Source: Smittium mucronatum (Eukaryota > Kickxellomycota > Harpellomycetes > Harpellales > Legeriomycetaceae). Taken from it: a stretch of 20,552 nucleotides of DNA. How positions within the stretch are numbered: the first letter of the stretch is position 1; each line of letters opens with the position of its first letter. Positions 1 to 10,363 of this stretch are shown piece by piece. The position numbers were made by a program, and so were the translations under genes. The notes beneath the pieces were generated by a model. It had not been told where the DNA came from and made no database searches. It saw only the letters and a program-made list of their open reading frames with translations. The stretch spans positions 1 to 20,552 of the forward strand of contig LSSL01007699.1 in assembly GCA_001953115.1 (NCBI GenBank). The letters are read 5' to 3'.

Positions 1-658
1 GATTTATTTACTGAATAAAAACTAAAAAATACAATTATTTATTCACTTTTACTTCTTTATAAAGAAATTATTTTCGCGTCTGGATATTATTTTTATCGAA
101 AAAATCTAAATTAAAAACTAAATAAATAAAATTTAAGCTCAAATTATCCAATTTAGTTAATTTAAAATAAAAAAAAATACCTATATTAACTTTTCAAGTT
201 GAAAAAATGCCGTTTCAATCAATAAGATCAATATTCGTTCCTTTTAATAGATATGTACATTCTTCATGATAAACTTCACTGAAGGGGCTGGTCCTGGTTC
301 ACGGAAAGGGTTTAAAATAAAAGAATTCAGTTTTATTTTATTTCATTTTAATTTGATCTTGATATTTGATTTGTAGCTTTTTTTTCATCTAAAAATAAAG
401 GTTTATTTTAAATATTGAGTGGATATAATGATTTAGCATAATGTAATAAATTAAAATTCTATTTACACTTGGAATTATACTGATATATATTGAATAAGAT
501 ACTGCTTTTTTATTTTGCTTAAAGACTGAATGGGTAAATTCTCTACTAGGAATTTATATTTGAGATTTTAAAATATACAAAGAGAAAAATACTTTTTTAT
601 ATATCACAAGTGAAAAGTTACTATTGCAGTAAAACATATTAAGTTTTAGGAAAAAATT
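1..658. other. AT-rich flank without a recognisable gene
   Basis: Six-frame reading shows only short frames in A/T-run sequence. One GC-richer spot at about 280-310 contains a ggggctggtc string that resembles the end of the DIRS terminal repeat downstream. The match is too short to call a relic. On the - strand a frame of about 25 codons (about 314-230) looks protein-like but matches no family I know. I see no tRNA-like fold and no clear promoter. Confidence 0.6.
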
Positions 659-672
659 TTACATTATACTAT

Positions 673-830
673 AGGGGGTGGTCATATTAAGTGTTACCAT
701 ATTTTATTGGATAACAAAATCGAACTTTCAAAGGCCAATAAAAATCTAATCCGACAATGAAATGTTTATATAAAAATTTATTTATATAATACTGAAAGCA
801 CGTTATTATGGTATCCTTATCATCTTTTCT
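673..830 (+). repeat. Left inverted terminal repeat of the DIRS element
   Basis: This starts agggggtggtcatattaag and is matched in inverted orientation by 4841-5004. Shared blocks include the outer end, the tattggataaca block, and the inner tattatggtat..cttatcatctttt block. The arms have diverged by scattered substitutions and small indels, for example one extra base next to the G run in the right copy. The repeat is much more AT-rich than the coding interior. Confidence 0.9.
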
Positions 831-977
831 TTCGCAAAGTTACTCTACCAGCTTAAAACATTTTCTCTTTTATAAATTCTTATTTAGAAAAGACTTTTAA
901 AAAAAAATAAAACAATTAACAATTTCTAAAGACACGAATACTAAGCTGAACAACTTACCGCTTTGGTACGCCTGTTA

Positions 978-1715
978 ATGCTCAAAACGGAGCCTCAGCT
1001 CGACAAGGATGACCCCATTGTGACTCCGAGAATTCCCTTCACCGAAATCTCCGTATACACAGAACTCTCAGAGGCATTGCCGTCTATCGAGGAGAACTTT
1101 TTCTGAACTCCTCTATCCGAAGACTACAGCAAAGCTGCACTTTATACGTTCCCCAAAAATAGTTCACTGAACTACGTGCCACCGCCGCTGAACGATTCAG
1201 CATCGACTGCGGTGAAGAAATTGGACACGACAATACATGCGATTCAGAACATGCTAGCCCAGGCCACGAGACACTTTGACTAATACGTCCACCTGAAGAT
1301 AAATAACAATCTAGATATTAATGTGGCAGACGACCCTGATATCGCATTTGCCAACACTACTCGGATTTTGCTGTCTGAAATTGCCACCACTGTGACACAA
1401 AACAGAGTGGACAACCTTCATAAAGATATGGAGCTCCCCATCATCGTAAAACAGATAGTTGTGACGGAAATCAAGTCGCTGATGGACCAGGACTCCTATG
1501 ATGCACTTCTAGCAAACAAGAAGACAGAGAAACGAAAGAGGCGGATCCAAAACTTTCTTAAGCGCCAGCAAGTTGCAGTCTCGTAAGAGGCTTCAGGTAG
1601 AAATGATGCTACGGAGCAAACCACAGCAGCTGCCACAACTCCAGCCCCAAGCAGTCGTCCCCAAAGAAATCAGCAGAATTTTCTGGAAAGGAGCCGTGGA
1701 AGAATGTACCAGTAG
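978..1715 (+). pseudogene. DIRS ORF1, gag-like protein, broken
   Basis: This is the presumed structural (gag-like) protein of the DIRS element, expected to package element RNA in the cytoplasm. An ATG at 978 opens a frame that stays readable to 1715 but is cut by TGA at 1104, TAA at 1281 and TAA at 1584. The sequence continues as convincing protein across each stop. Recognisable pieces are PKNSSLNYVPPPLNDSAS (about 1149-1202), IQNMLAQATR before the second stop, and DDPDIAFANTTRILL after it. The C-terminal part is first basic (KKTEKRKRR) and then rich in Q, T, P and A, ending in an arginine-rich stretch. The longest uninterrupted piece, 1323-1586, begins at an internal ATG and is only the C-terminal part. 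The TGA may come from a CGA by a C-to-T change, but this is inference. ORF2 follows at once in another frame (+2), overlapping by about 10 bases. Confidence 0.8.
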
Positions 1716-3671
1716 GGATCCAATCAGGTCCTCCAGTAGGGGGGCGTCTCGCGATGTTCTGGTCAGCTTGGACCAAACTCATGAGCAGTCAGTGGTTCCA
1801 GGAAATCGTATAGAAGGGGTTTCAGATCCCTGAATGGGATCTGAAACCTTCCACCAAGGATTCGGAGGAGAACCGAACAAGACTTTTTTGCAGTGCAAGG
1901 CCGTCCAAGCTTGGCCCGCGACTACAAAAAAACATACCAGGTTATAAGAAGAGGACGGAAGTGCCCCGCAAACCACTTTTGGCGGGGCCGCCAAAATTAA
2001 ACATGCATCGACGCAGACACATGAGATAAATGGACCCGGCAGCGCATGCAATATTTACAGAGGAAGTCGCGTCCCTCCTGGCGAAGAAGGTCATCGAAGA
2101 AGTAAATATCAGATATCCCGGTTTCTACAGAAACCCCTTCGTTATAGAAAAAAAGACAGGCGGATTCAGACTGGACCTGGAACTGCGGAAATTGAATCTT
2201 CACGTTGAGCAGAGGGATTTCAAAATGCAATCATTGAGCTCGATCTGTCACCTGATACGCAGGAAAGATTACATGAAATCACTGGATTTAGAGGATGCAT
2301 TTATGCACATATTGATCCATGAGTCGTGCAAGAAGTTTTTGCGATTCTATTGGAACGGCCAAGCATACCAGTTTAGAGTGCTCCCGTTTGGCTTTTCCCT
2401 CAGTCCACACACGTTTACGAAAATTCTTCGACCGATATTGACATGGGCGAGGAAGAAAGGGATCCGAATTTCTGCCTACCTGGAAGACCTCCTGATAATA
2501 GGAGAGTCGAAGGAGAAATGCATGGAGAATACGGAAATAGCGTATTCCAAGCTTACAGAGCTAGGATACAGGATCAGGTTGGAGAATTTGTCTACAACAC
2601 CATCTCAATCTATAACCCACCTTGGAATGATAATCAATTCACGGGACATTTCCCTCAAAGTCCCTTCTACCAAGTTCTGGGATCTCCGCCGAGAGGCCGC
2701 GAAATTATTGAACACCGAGAAAACGACATTAAGATGTCTATCGAGCTTTATAGGGAAAGTTCAGGCGATGTCAGTTGCTCTTCTTCCGGGACGTCTAATG
2801 ATCAGGAGGTTATTAGAAATGAGGAACCAATCGCTATCGAAAGCGAAGTCTTGGATGTTGATAGTAATACTTACCGAAGCAGCGATACAGAACCGGCTTT
2901 TTTGGAAGCACCAGATGAATTTATGGAATAGCCAGTCGTTTCTGCCCAAGATTCCAGAGATGGAAGTCTTTACCGATGTTAGCGACACAGCCTGGGGGAT
3001 AATTATATGCTCACATACCTATTCAGGCTTGTGGACACCTACCCAAGCATCGTTGCATAACAACTCCAATGAGCTATTGACAATGTTATAAGCATTCTGG
3101 CTCCGGAATTTTGTTGGTTGGTTTGTATTAATATATTCCGACAATACCACCACGCTGGCATACGTGAGAAAGTTTGGAGGTACCACCTCCCCCAAATTAC
3201 TAGTGATTTCAGAGGAAATTTGGGAGCATTGCCTGAGGACGAATACTCGACCTCAGGTAACTTATGTACCTTCAATGATGAAACCAGCAGATGCTCCAAG
3301 CAGTTTAACAGCGCAGACCGAATTTTCTCTATCCACCCAAGCTTATGCAGCGATAAACTCGTTCTATGGATCTCACGACTTGGATCTATTCGCTAATCGG
3401 ACGAACAAGAAAGTGGAGTCATACTACAGCTGGTATCCGGATCCCAAGGCTGTAGGTCAAAACTCCTTAGCGTAAAATTGGAAATATGAAACAGTCATTA
3501 CGCCTGATCTCCATGGAATCTAATCCCGCAAACGATCCAGAAGGTGAGCCGGAAACTTCTAACAATTATCTGGTAACTCCGCTATGGAAGACGCCGATTT
3601 GGTTCCCAGACCTGCAGAAACTATCGGTCAATCAACCATTTTTACTACAAGCGTCAACGGTAATACCATAA
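1706..3671 (+). pseudogene. DIRS ORF2: reverse transcriptase, RNase H, methyltransferase-like domain, broken
   Basis: This is the pol-type protein that copies element RNA into DNA. One frame runs from 1706 to 3475, broken by TAG at 1811, TAA at 2027 and TAA at 3089. It starts with the family's linker motif PVGGRLAMFW (about 1733-1762). The RT domain follows (about 2100-2640): KKTGGFR, SLDLEDAF with the first catalytic Asp, and LPFGFSLSP. The active-site box at 2477-2488 reads YLED, so the first Asp of YxDD is Glu. RNase H (about 2960-3250) keeps FTDVSDTAWG and YSDNTTTLAYV. A methyltransferase-like part follows (DLDLFANRTNKK, about 3378-3413). After 3475 the protein moves to another frame at 3508-3576 (SPWNLIP, where relatives have PPWN), then to a third at 3573-3671 (TPLWKTPIWFP). 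The changed catalytic Asp, three stops and two frameshifts make activity very unlikely. Confidence 0.9.
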
Positions 3672-3673
3672 CC

Positions 3674-4718
3674 AAGAAGCTGAAAATCACCGATGTCGAA
3701 GAAAAAGCATTGGTGCCTAATAGCATGGAGAATCAGCGGCGCATCCTCCAAGCTCAAGTTCTGGCCGATAAAGTCATTGATCTTATCGTTTCCAACCAAA
3801 TAGCAACCAAACGGCGATCAAGATATCACTCAATTCAACAACAATTTCTGAATTTGCATATAAGCAATAAACCTTCAGAACCCGTACAGGTAAGCCATGT
3901 AGTTAACTTTTTAGATTATATATTCACTAACAAGAATCTGATTGTGAATAAAATTAAGGCTTATTAATGAGCAATAATAAGTCTCGTAACATAGCCGATA
4001 TCCATTGAGAATTCACATTGTCTTGCAGAATTTTTAAAGGCTATAGACGAAACAGAAATTAAATCTTTCGTCAGACCTACGATAGATATATCCCCAATAA
4101 TATCAATATTACAAGAAAGGGGATACACTTTTCACATCGAAATTAAGAATTTAACAATCAGTACATGCTGGCTTTTTGCAATATGCGGATTTTATACGTG
4201 CAAGTGATATACATCGGATTGACGATGCAAGGACCACAGTGATAAATGGGTCCTTGAAATTGGTTATTGTAGCACCAAAAGAAAAACGTAATGTAAAACC
4301 CATAGAGCGCTCATGTGAAATATGCAGCCATCCAAATCTGATATTCTGCCCTGTAATAGCTTATAAAGTATACAAAGAAAAAGTTGCAGCAGACTTATGT
4401 CTGACGCCACGCGCTAACGATAGCAATATTATAGTTAACAGGTTGTTTAGATACGTTAAGGATCACAACAAACCACTATCTGTGAATAGCATAACGCGCC
4501 ACGTACATGCATTGTCTAAGTTGATATCGAGGCCTCCAAACACTCCGATTCCTAAAGCGAGAGCAATCGGAGCGACATTAGATGCCAATTCAGTTTTTTT
4601 AGCCGATAATATCATATCACACGCATTTCGGTCTAATTATAACATTTTTGACACGTATTATCGACTAAATAGTAGTGCAGACTCTAATGTCACGAAATCA
4701 GTACTGTTTCTAGATTAA
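3674..4718 (+). pseudogene. DIRS tyrosine recombinase, broken
   Basis: This is the element's integrating enzyme, a tyrosine recombinase acting on circular cDNA in the nucleus. The N-terminal core-binding part is open at 3674-3967 (KRRSRYHSIQQQFLNLHI, ending in NKIKAY). TAA and TGA follow (3965-3970), and a further TAG lies at about 3992. The same frame then resumes as FLKAIDETEIKSFVRPTID and reaches FAICGF before a frameshift near 4175. The catalytic part is intact at 4176-4718 in the next frame. It holds FIRASDIHRI (box I Arg), LVIVAPKEKR, HPNLIFCPV, PKARAIGATL (box II Arg) and FDTYYRL with the likely nucleophilic Tyr, and ends two residues after VLF at TAA 4716. The internal complementary region begins five bases after the stop. 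The catalytic half looks much better kept than the front half, but no complete protein can be made. Confidence 0.9.
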
Positions 4719-4722
4719 GGTA

Positions 4723-4816
4723 TATATGACCACCCCCTGAAGAATAATGTAAGATTAATCAAGCCTTTTAGGGAGAAGATTAATCAATATTATACGAAGG
4801 TGGTGGTCATATTAAT
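4723..4816 (+). repeat. DIRS internal complementary region (ICR)
   Basis: The first half (4723-4753) is the reverse complement of the element's left outer end at 659-690, including atatgaccaccccct and the AT-rich bases beyond the repeat. The second half includes gattaatcaatattatacga (4778-4797), an exact 20-base reverse complement of 5004-5023 just outside the right terminal repeat, followed by a match to the right repeat's outer end. In the DIRS model such a region brings the two ends together and supplies the sequence missing from either end during circle formation. The bases between the halves contain a partial repeat of agattaatcaa. Confidence 0.9.
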
Positions 4817-4840
4817 TCCCACCCGCCTGATCCCATATGC

Positions 4841-5004
4841 CTTTGAAAAAGATGATAAGTATACCATAATATCGTACTTTCATTATTATGGCATAAAAAT
4901 TTTTATATACATATTTCATTTACGTATTAGATTTTGATTAGCTTTTGGAAGTTTGATTGTGTTATCCAATAAAGTATGGTAACACTTAATATGACCAGCC
5001 CCCT
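4841..5004 (-). repeat. Right inverted terminal repeat of the DIRS element
   Basis: This is the inverted partner of 673-830. Its outer end, read on the - strand, is agggggctggtcatattaag, with one more base than the left copy. The inner end agrees at the block read as tatggtatacttatcatc. Beyond 5004 the sequence tcgtataatattgattaatc is specified by the ICR, so the element probably ends between 5024 and 5030. Confidence 0.9.
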
Positions 5005-5030
5005 CGTATAATATTGATTAATCTTACAAA

Positions 5031-8000
5031 ATATGTAACTTTTACTATAAAAAATTTAGTCAAAATCATTTTTTAAAAGACTTTCATTTGTTTTAAAAAT
5101 TAACGCTTACGAAATTCCACCAAATGTAATTAAGAGATTAAATATAAATAGTAGTCAAAATCAACATTTAGAGATCAAATAAAGTATGATCAAATCCTCT
5201 TAATAAGGTTCAAATCCAATTATGGGTCATTTCTACGTACAACATATATATATATATCTAGTATAGATATTATTATTTAAAAAAATAAATATTTAGTCTA
5301 ATTTGAATCCAAACTAATTTTTAGCCGATAATTGCATAAATAATTGAGTATGTAAATTTATGATATATCTAAGTATTTTATAATTTTTATTTATATACAA
5401 ATAAGTTGCTTAATTTTTATTGGATAATTAATCATACACGCAGCAGGCACAATAAAGATTTGGCCATGATTGCGATTGGAAGGTATTTTTATATTAATTT
5501 GGGAAATTAAATTTCTTGCTCACTTTTATAATATCAATAAGCCACCATACTAAGTAAAAACAATTTAATATAAGAAATATGGTGCTTTTATGTCTAAAAT
5601 TTCAACAAAATCAAAGATTTTTGAATTCCAACACCACCCCTGTAAAAACTGTCATCTAAAAAGGTTTTATAAAATTAATTATGTTTTTAAAAAAGAATAA
5701 AAATATTGAGAGTGTACTACAGAATCGGATCAGATGCCCGCCGGTTATAGAGAGGTTTTATATAAGTATATTTTATCTTAAATGATTTTTTATAATTCAG
5801 ATAGGTGAATTCAGGATCTATCCTACTCAATTTAAAGTAAAATAAAAAAATCGGACCTAAATCTTGAAGTAAAAACTTCTAGAATATAAAGCGCTCCTTT
5901 AAGAGGAGAAAAGTTTGTATTTAAAAAGCAATTTGAAAATTTGAAAATTTTTTAGAATAATGTTTACATTTTATTTTTCTGAGTCAAACAGAATTTAAAG
6001 AATGTATTTCTTTTTTTATTTAGATGTCAATTTTTTTTATATATCTAATGCTTTAAAACAACTAAACTTATCTGGGAATCGATTTGATCTAAAAAAAATA
6101 TGTTTTCTCGAAATTAAATTTTTTAATTTTTATCTAAAAAGGTCATTATAGGCTTTGTATTGATATTATCAGACTTACTTCTGTGTTTAGTTTACAGCTC
6201 CACGTTTCCTCATTTTAAAATCTATCAGTTACAACAGAAATTATAAATAATGATATTTTTTTGGTTAATAAAAACTTTTTTACTACTATTGTCCGTATGT
6301 ATGATGATTCACCTAATTAATGTCCCAAATTAAGAATTTTGACTATATTTGTGATTATTTTTCAATCTGACTAATTTTGAAAAAAAGTTCCAAAAAATTG
6401 ATTTTTTTTGCATTAACCCCTAGTTTTTTTAAAAAAAATAAAGGTTTTTATTTACTTGTGTTTGAGAATTAAAAAATAGTACTTTTTCAATTCGAGATAT
6501 CTGACTTCTTTTAAAAAAAATTCCAAATTTTTATTTTTTTGCATAAACCAAATAAAACCACCAAAAGGTGCCAAAAAATCTATAATGATTTTAATATAAC
6601 TCTAGTAAAAAATATCAGGAAATTTTCGTTTCTTTCTACTACAAATTTGAATATATAAAATGAATAAAATTATGTTTGTCAAGAAAAACCATGAATTATC
6701 TGTTTATGAAAATTTTGCAGCCTAATAGGGAAAATATAAAGCATTTTATATTTATTTACAATCAAATAATAATTAAATTGTCATTTATTAATAATGGATA
6801 CTCTTAATATATCTAAGAATTTGTAATTTCCTTTTAAAAATCTATATGAAGAATTCTTCCTACTAAAATTAAAAGAACAAATATTTATTCACTTTTGGAA
6901 TATTTTTATAAGTAATAATTACATCCAAAAAAAAAAAGGAAAAATAAATATCAGAAAAAAATACAGTTCTATGTAATTTTTACAATAAAATAGAAAGTTT
7001 GAATATTTTTTATATAAAATGCGAAATTGCAAAAAGCATTTGGATATGTTTAAAAAATTTATAAACTTGAAATCGAGAAAAATTTTAAATTAAATAAATC
7101 CCAATATATACTTTTGGTATAACAAAATAAAGAGTCAATTCTGAATCGTAGAATTTAAATTTGATTTTTAGATGGAATATCAATATAAAATAGATATAAT
7201 ATGAGTTTCTAAAAGTGCTCCCATGTGACTAAGAAAATTTTTGTGGTTTTTCAAATAATATAAGAGAGATAAAAAAGATAACGCTTAAAAAATAGCTCAA
7301 TAACCACTTAAATACAGACCTTCTCAAAGTATTTGTGATACTATTTGATCTTGATATATGTGTTGTATTTTAAAAAATAAAATTTTTATATATAAACATC
7401 ATAATCTGCTATAATATGGTAGTATTTGATAATTTATTTTCTATTACGTCATTTTCTTTAATAAAAATCTTATTTCTATAAAAAAAATGAATATAAAATA
7501 CTAATCTATCTTTTTATATTAAACCGTTTAATTAAACACAAAAACTGTCTTCTGAAACTGAAAACTAACAAAAAGGGTAAATATTTTTTTATAAGGCCAT
7601 AAATTAGTAGTAAAAAAAATTAAAGCACAATTTTTTTTTAGTTTGAAATATTAGTAAATTACTGAATATTAATCTTATCTAAGAATTTTTCTATTTTACA
7701 TTTATTTTCTTAAATAAGATATATTTATTGAACAAAAAAATGGTTTTATACTATAACTTATGAATAATAATAACATAAATTTCCCTTTTTTATTTTTAGA
7801 AACTTAGTGAAACATTTTTTTTTTAAATTTTTATACGCGTAATTTAAATGTTATTAAGATTTTTTAAATCATTTTTATGACTCTAAATGTTCTATTTTAA
7901 CAAAATTTAGCCTAAATAACGCAATATAAACAAGTTTTATTTATAAAGATGAAAATAAAAATTATATATTGATTTTTTTGAATATACCTAAAAAAAAATC

Positions 8001-9481
8001 GAAGAATAAAGTGAAATTAAACTGGTTTATATAACTTACTAAACTTTGTAATAATTTCAATTAGTTCAAAAATCAATCAAAATACCAATATTACCGGCTA
8101 TTTTATACGTTATATATCTTGATTTGTTTAAAATTTTCATTTGGATAAATTTGTGATTATTTGAAAATTTCGGGAATTAAACCGTACTAACTTTATTTGT
8201 ATATAAAAAATTAAATTCCATTATTAAAAAACTCTAATTTCAAACTTGAATAAAAACAACTGATTTTTTTAGATACTTTTTTCATAGCCTAATAATATTC
8301 ATTTAATTTAACTTTTTTATGTCAATATCGATGTATTAATAATAAAGTGGTCGCATTATGATAAATTATTTGATTAAGAGCAAAAAAGACATTTTTTAAC
8401 AACTTGGACCTGATTATTTATTTTGATAATTTACATTTAAAATTATTTGTGAACCAATCTAATTTTTTTAAAATATTTTAATATATTTAATTAGTTTGAA
8501 TTCAGAATTTATTTGGGCTAAATTCTTCTCTCACAATTTGGACTTTTTTTAAAACAAAAACTAGATTGTAAAGAGTAAAATAGAAGTTTTAAAAATAAAT
8601 AGATTATTAAATGCTTAAAAAAATAATCATTGGTTAAAATTTTTTATATTTTTATGTTTTAGATGCTATCAACTATACATTTTACAAAAAGTAATCCAAT
8701 AACTTGAAGCAATATAGAGGGGGTATTTTTGTTGGTATATTTGTTTCTTTTAACTTAGCTAAATAGCAAGTAGTTCGGAAGAGGAGTTATTTTAGCTAGG
8801 ATAATAGTATTTTCTATACTTCTTTATTTTTTTCGCATTTTTTTATTTTATTTTTTAATAAAGTTATCTTCAATTAAAATTCAGTGATAAAAAAATAAAA
8901 AATAAAAAATTATCAAATATTCAATCTCAACTTTGATAAATTTCAACTAAAACTCATTTAGTTTTTATCGATCTAAATTTTAATGTGATTTCATTTGGAA
9001 TACCTATATAATAAAAAATTTTGAGGTAATACGTCTAATGAATCCGGAAGAAATATACAGGAACTAGTAAATTCTGAGAAATTTGCAAAATTTGACAGAT
9101 TCATAATTTCATGAAATTTTTGGGAAAAAATGCGTTAAATCTCCGAAAATTGTTCTAAAATAATATTTTTTATTTTTTTACATTAATGAATGCAATTTTT
9201 TAAGCCATTTTTGGTTACTTAAATTTGAATATTATAAAAGAAAACAGTTTTTATATTATAAGTTTATTTATATTGTATTTTTCGCTCTGATTAAGTATAG
9301 GAAGATCTGTTTAAAAATTTAAACCTAGCCTTAAACACCTTTTCTAATTTCGGTGGAGGACTGGAGTATATTTTGTAAATATAAATTATTTAACTATATT
9401 TTAATTTTATAAATTGTTCAAAATATATATTCTCGGAACAAAGATATGAAATTTAATTTTTTTATTTTAGAATTGATTGAG
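5031..9481. other. AT-rich gene desert
   Basis: About 4.4 kb of A/T-run DNA with no frame I can connect to a protein family. It contains a short (AT)7 run at 5244-5257, a GC-richer spot at about 5720-5750, and an imperfect duplicated phrase at about 6388-6418 and 6513-6550 (ttccaaa..tttttttgcat.aacc). A short frame at about 9300-9372 ends in FGGGLEYIL, but its length is within chance for this composition. I see no tRNA: the ggttcaaatcc string at about 5208 lacks a pairing T-stem. Confidence 0.6.
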
Positions 9482-9670
9482 CTCTTTAGGTAGAAGATTA
9501 ATTCTTATTATACGATAATATGAGACATATTAAGTGTTACAATCTATTGGTTAAAACTAAATGGTAAATCTAAACCAAAAAAATAAGTGAAATAAATGAA
9601 CTATAATTTTTTTGATAAAGATTGTGAATTAAAGTTTAGAGATACCCATATCATATTTGCAAAGGTAAAT
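9482..9670 (+). repeat. Degenerate DIRS terminal-repeat unit, copy 1
   Basis: agaagattaat..tattatacga at 9492-9515 matches the ICR/right-end sequence of element 1, and catattaagtgttac with a nearby tattggtta block matches the outer part of its left repeat. At about 9641, gatacccatatcatatttgcaaag corresponds to the inner end of that repeat (ggtatccttatcat...cgcaaag). The G-rich terminal motif is lost. Confidence 0.65.
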
Positions 9671-9727
9671 GTGAAGTTATGTGGGATTTAATGTCTTCCG
9701 TTATCAATAATATGAATTGATCTATTC

Positions 9728-9790
9728 CTTTAGGGCTCGATTAATTTTAAAATTATACATAAATAAGAGACATATTAAGTTACTTTTTTT
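9728..9790 (+). repeat. Degenerate DIRS terminal-repeat unit, copy 2
   Basis: cctttagggctcgattaat, then attatac and gagacatattaagttac, repeat the order seen at 9482-9540 about 246 bases upstream in the same orientation. Only the outer part is legible. It may be a tandem duplication, or the end of another DIRS copy inserted next to the first. Confidence 0.5.
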
Positions 9791-9971
9791 GTATCACGGA
9801 ATTTTATTGTAAGATAACTTCATTAAAAACTATACTAAAAAAATTTGCAAAAAAGAAAAAGTCGTATAGAAAAGACTATTATCTTAACTACAATAAGCTC
9901 CTCTGTCGGAATACCGGCTGCGTACCTACAGGAAAAGGGTTCAATCTACCAACCGAAAGACCCCCCTGGCA

Positions 9972-10163
9972 TTGCTTCAAGTAGGCTGGATGACTGAGGT
10001 TACATGCAGTCAAGAACTAAGCTCCTTTTCAACGAAAAATAGTTCATTGAAGCTACTGAGCTCCTATCCTGAGCCTACTTCTGACAGCATTAATAAAATT
10101 AGGCTCCTCCCAAAAGTGGGTTTAATCGAAATGGCTTTCCTACAAATAGCTGTTAGACTCTGA
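9972..10163 (+). pseudogene. Possible gag-like fragment of the second DIRS relic
   Basis: This is an open stretch of 63 codons from an ATG that is probably not a true start. The readable part, about 10033-10160, begins with TKNSSLK and aligns without gaps to the ORF1 protein of element 1 for about 23 residues. The match keeps Ser, Leu, Ile and Gln positions and ends at IEMAFLQ against IQNMLAQ. Upstream and downstream the frame shows no further similarity that I can see. The - strand of the same patch has an open stretch of about 70 codons without an early ATG, so strand choice rests on the KNSSL match and the nucleotide identity there. Confidence 0.4.
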
Positions 10164-10345
10164 GATCCGTCTGACTGTCGAACTTTGGACTTGTTCACTA
10201 GACTATGTCTCAGCTGTGCTAAACTATCTTCTCCTCCCGTTTCGAGATGGACCTCCCCTGTAATTGCTGTCCTCCGAATCGCTGTGCGCTGTCTTCACTA
10301 CTCCCAACCAAGAATAGTTCAACACTGCATGAAATTTTAGTCTAA

Positions 10346-10363
10346 TGTACTTCGAAAAGTACA
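10346..10363. repeat. Short perfect hairpin
   Basis: tgtactt-cgaa-aagtaca forms a 7-bp stem with a 4-base loop. It lies just after the GC-rich DIRS relic. It could mark the relic's edge, but it is short enough to be chance. Confidence 0.35.

Larger units (their letters stand above)
659..5030 (+). mobile_element. DIRS-like tyrosine-recombinase retrotransposon, near full length, decayed
   Basis: The element has the DIRS layout: inverted terminal repeats at 673-830 and 4841-5004, a gag-like ORF1, an ORF2 with reverse transcriptase, RNase H and methyltransferase-like domains, a tyrosine recombinase, and an internal complementary region at 4723-4816 just before the right repeat. DIRS elements are copied through RNA and inserted by their recombinase as a circle, so they lack an integrase and usually leave no target-site duplication; none is obvious here. 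The outer limits are set by how far the internal complementary region matches beyond the repeats (659 on the left, about 5024-5030 on the right). Its internal part is visibly GC-richer than the flanks. Every gene carries stops or frameshifts, so this copy is non-autonomous. The domain order and motifs are closest to those I associate with early-diverging fungi; that is from memory, not from a search. Confidence 0.93.
9482..10340 (+). mobile_element. Relic of a second, diverged DIRS-like element (left part)
   Basis: Two degenerate copies of the DIRS end sequence start at 9482 and 9728, followed by a GC-rich patch (about 9895-10330) like the coding interior of element 1. In the patch, aaaaatagttcattgaa (about 10036) differs by one base from the gag-coding aaaaatagttcactgaa of element 1. 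It is in a frame reading KNSSLK, as in element 1 KNSSLN, and a weak match continues to the LQIAVR / AQATR block. The distance from the catattaag of the end sequence to this block is about 510 bases here and about 470 in element 1, so the order is collinear. No RT, recombinase or right end is found downstream, so the copy is truncated or eroded beyond recognition. Confidence 0.6.

Noticed and set aside
1573..1833. 86-codon frame with a Gln/Pro-rich start
   Set aside because: The real ORF1 tail (Q/T/P/A-rich, then arginine-rich) and the ORF2 start (PVGGRL) lie in the other two frames over this stretch.
2443..2931. 162-codon open frame overlapping the reverse transcriptase in another frame
   Set aside because: The RT/RNase H motifs are in the other frame. 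This one is a shadow of it with no family resemblance.
5195..5235. tRNA-like T-loop string ggttcaaatcc
   Set aside because: Its flanks do not form a T-stem, and no acceptor stem or anticodon arm can be drawn upstream.
5244..5257. (AT)7 microsatellite
   Set aside because: Real but trivial in DNA of this composition.
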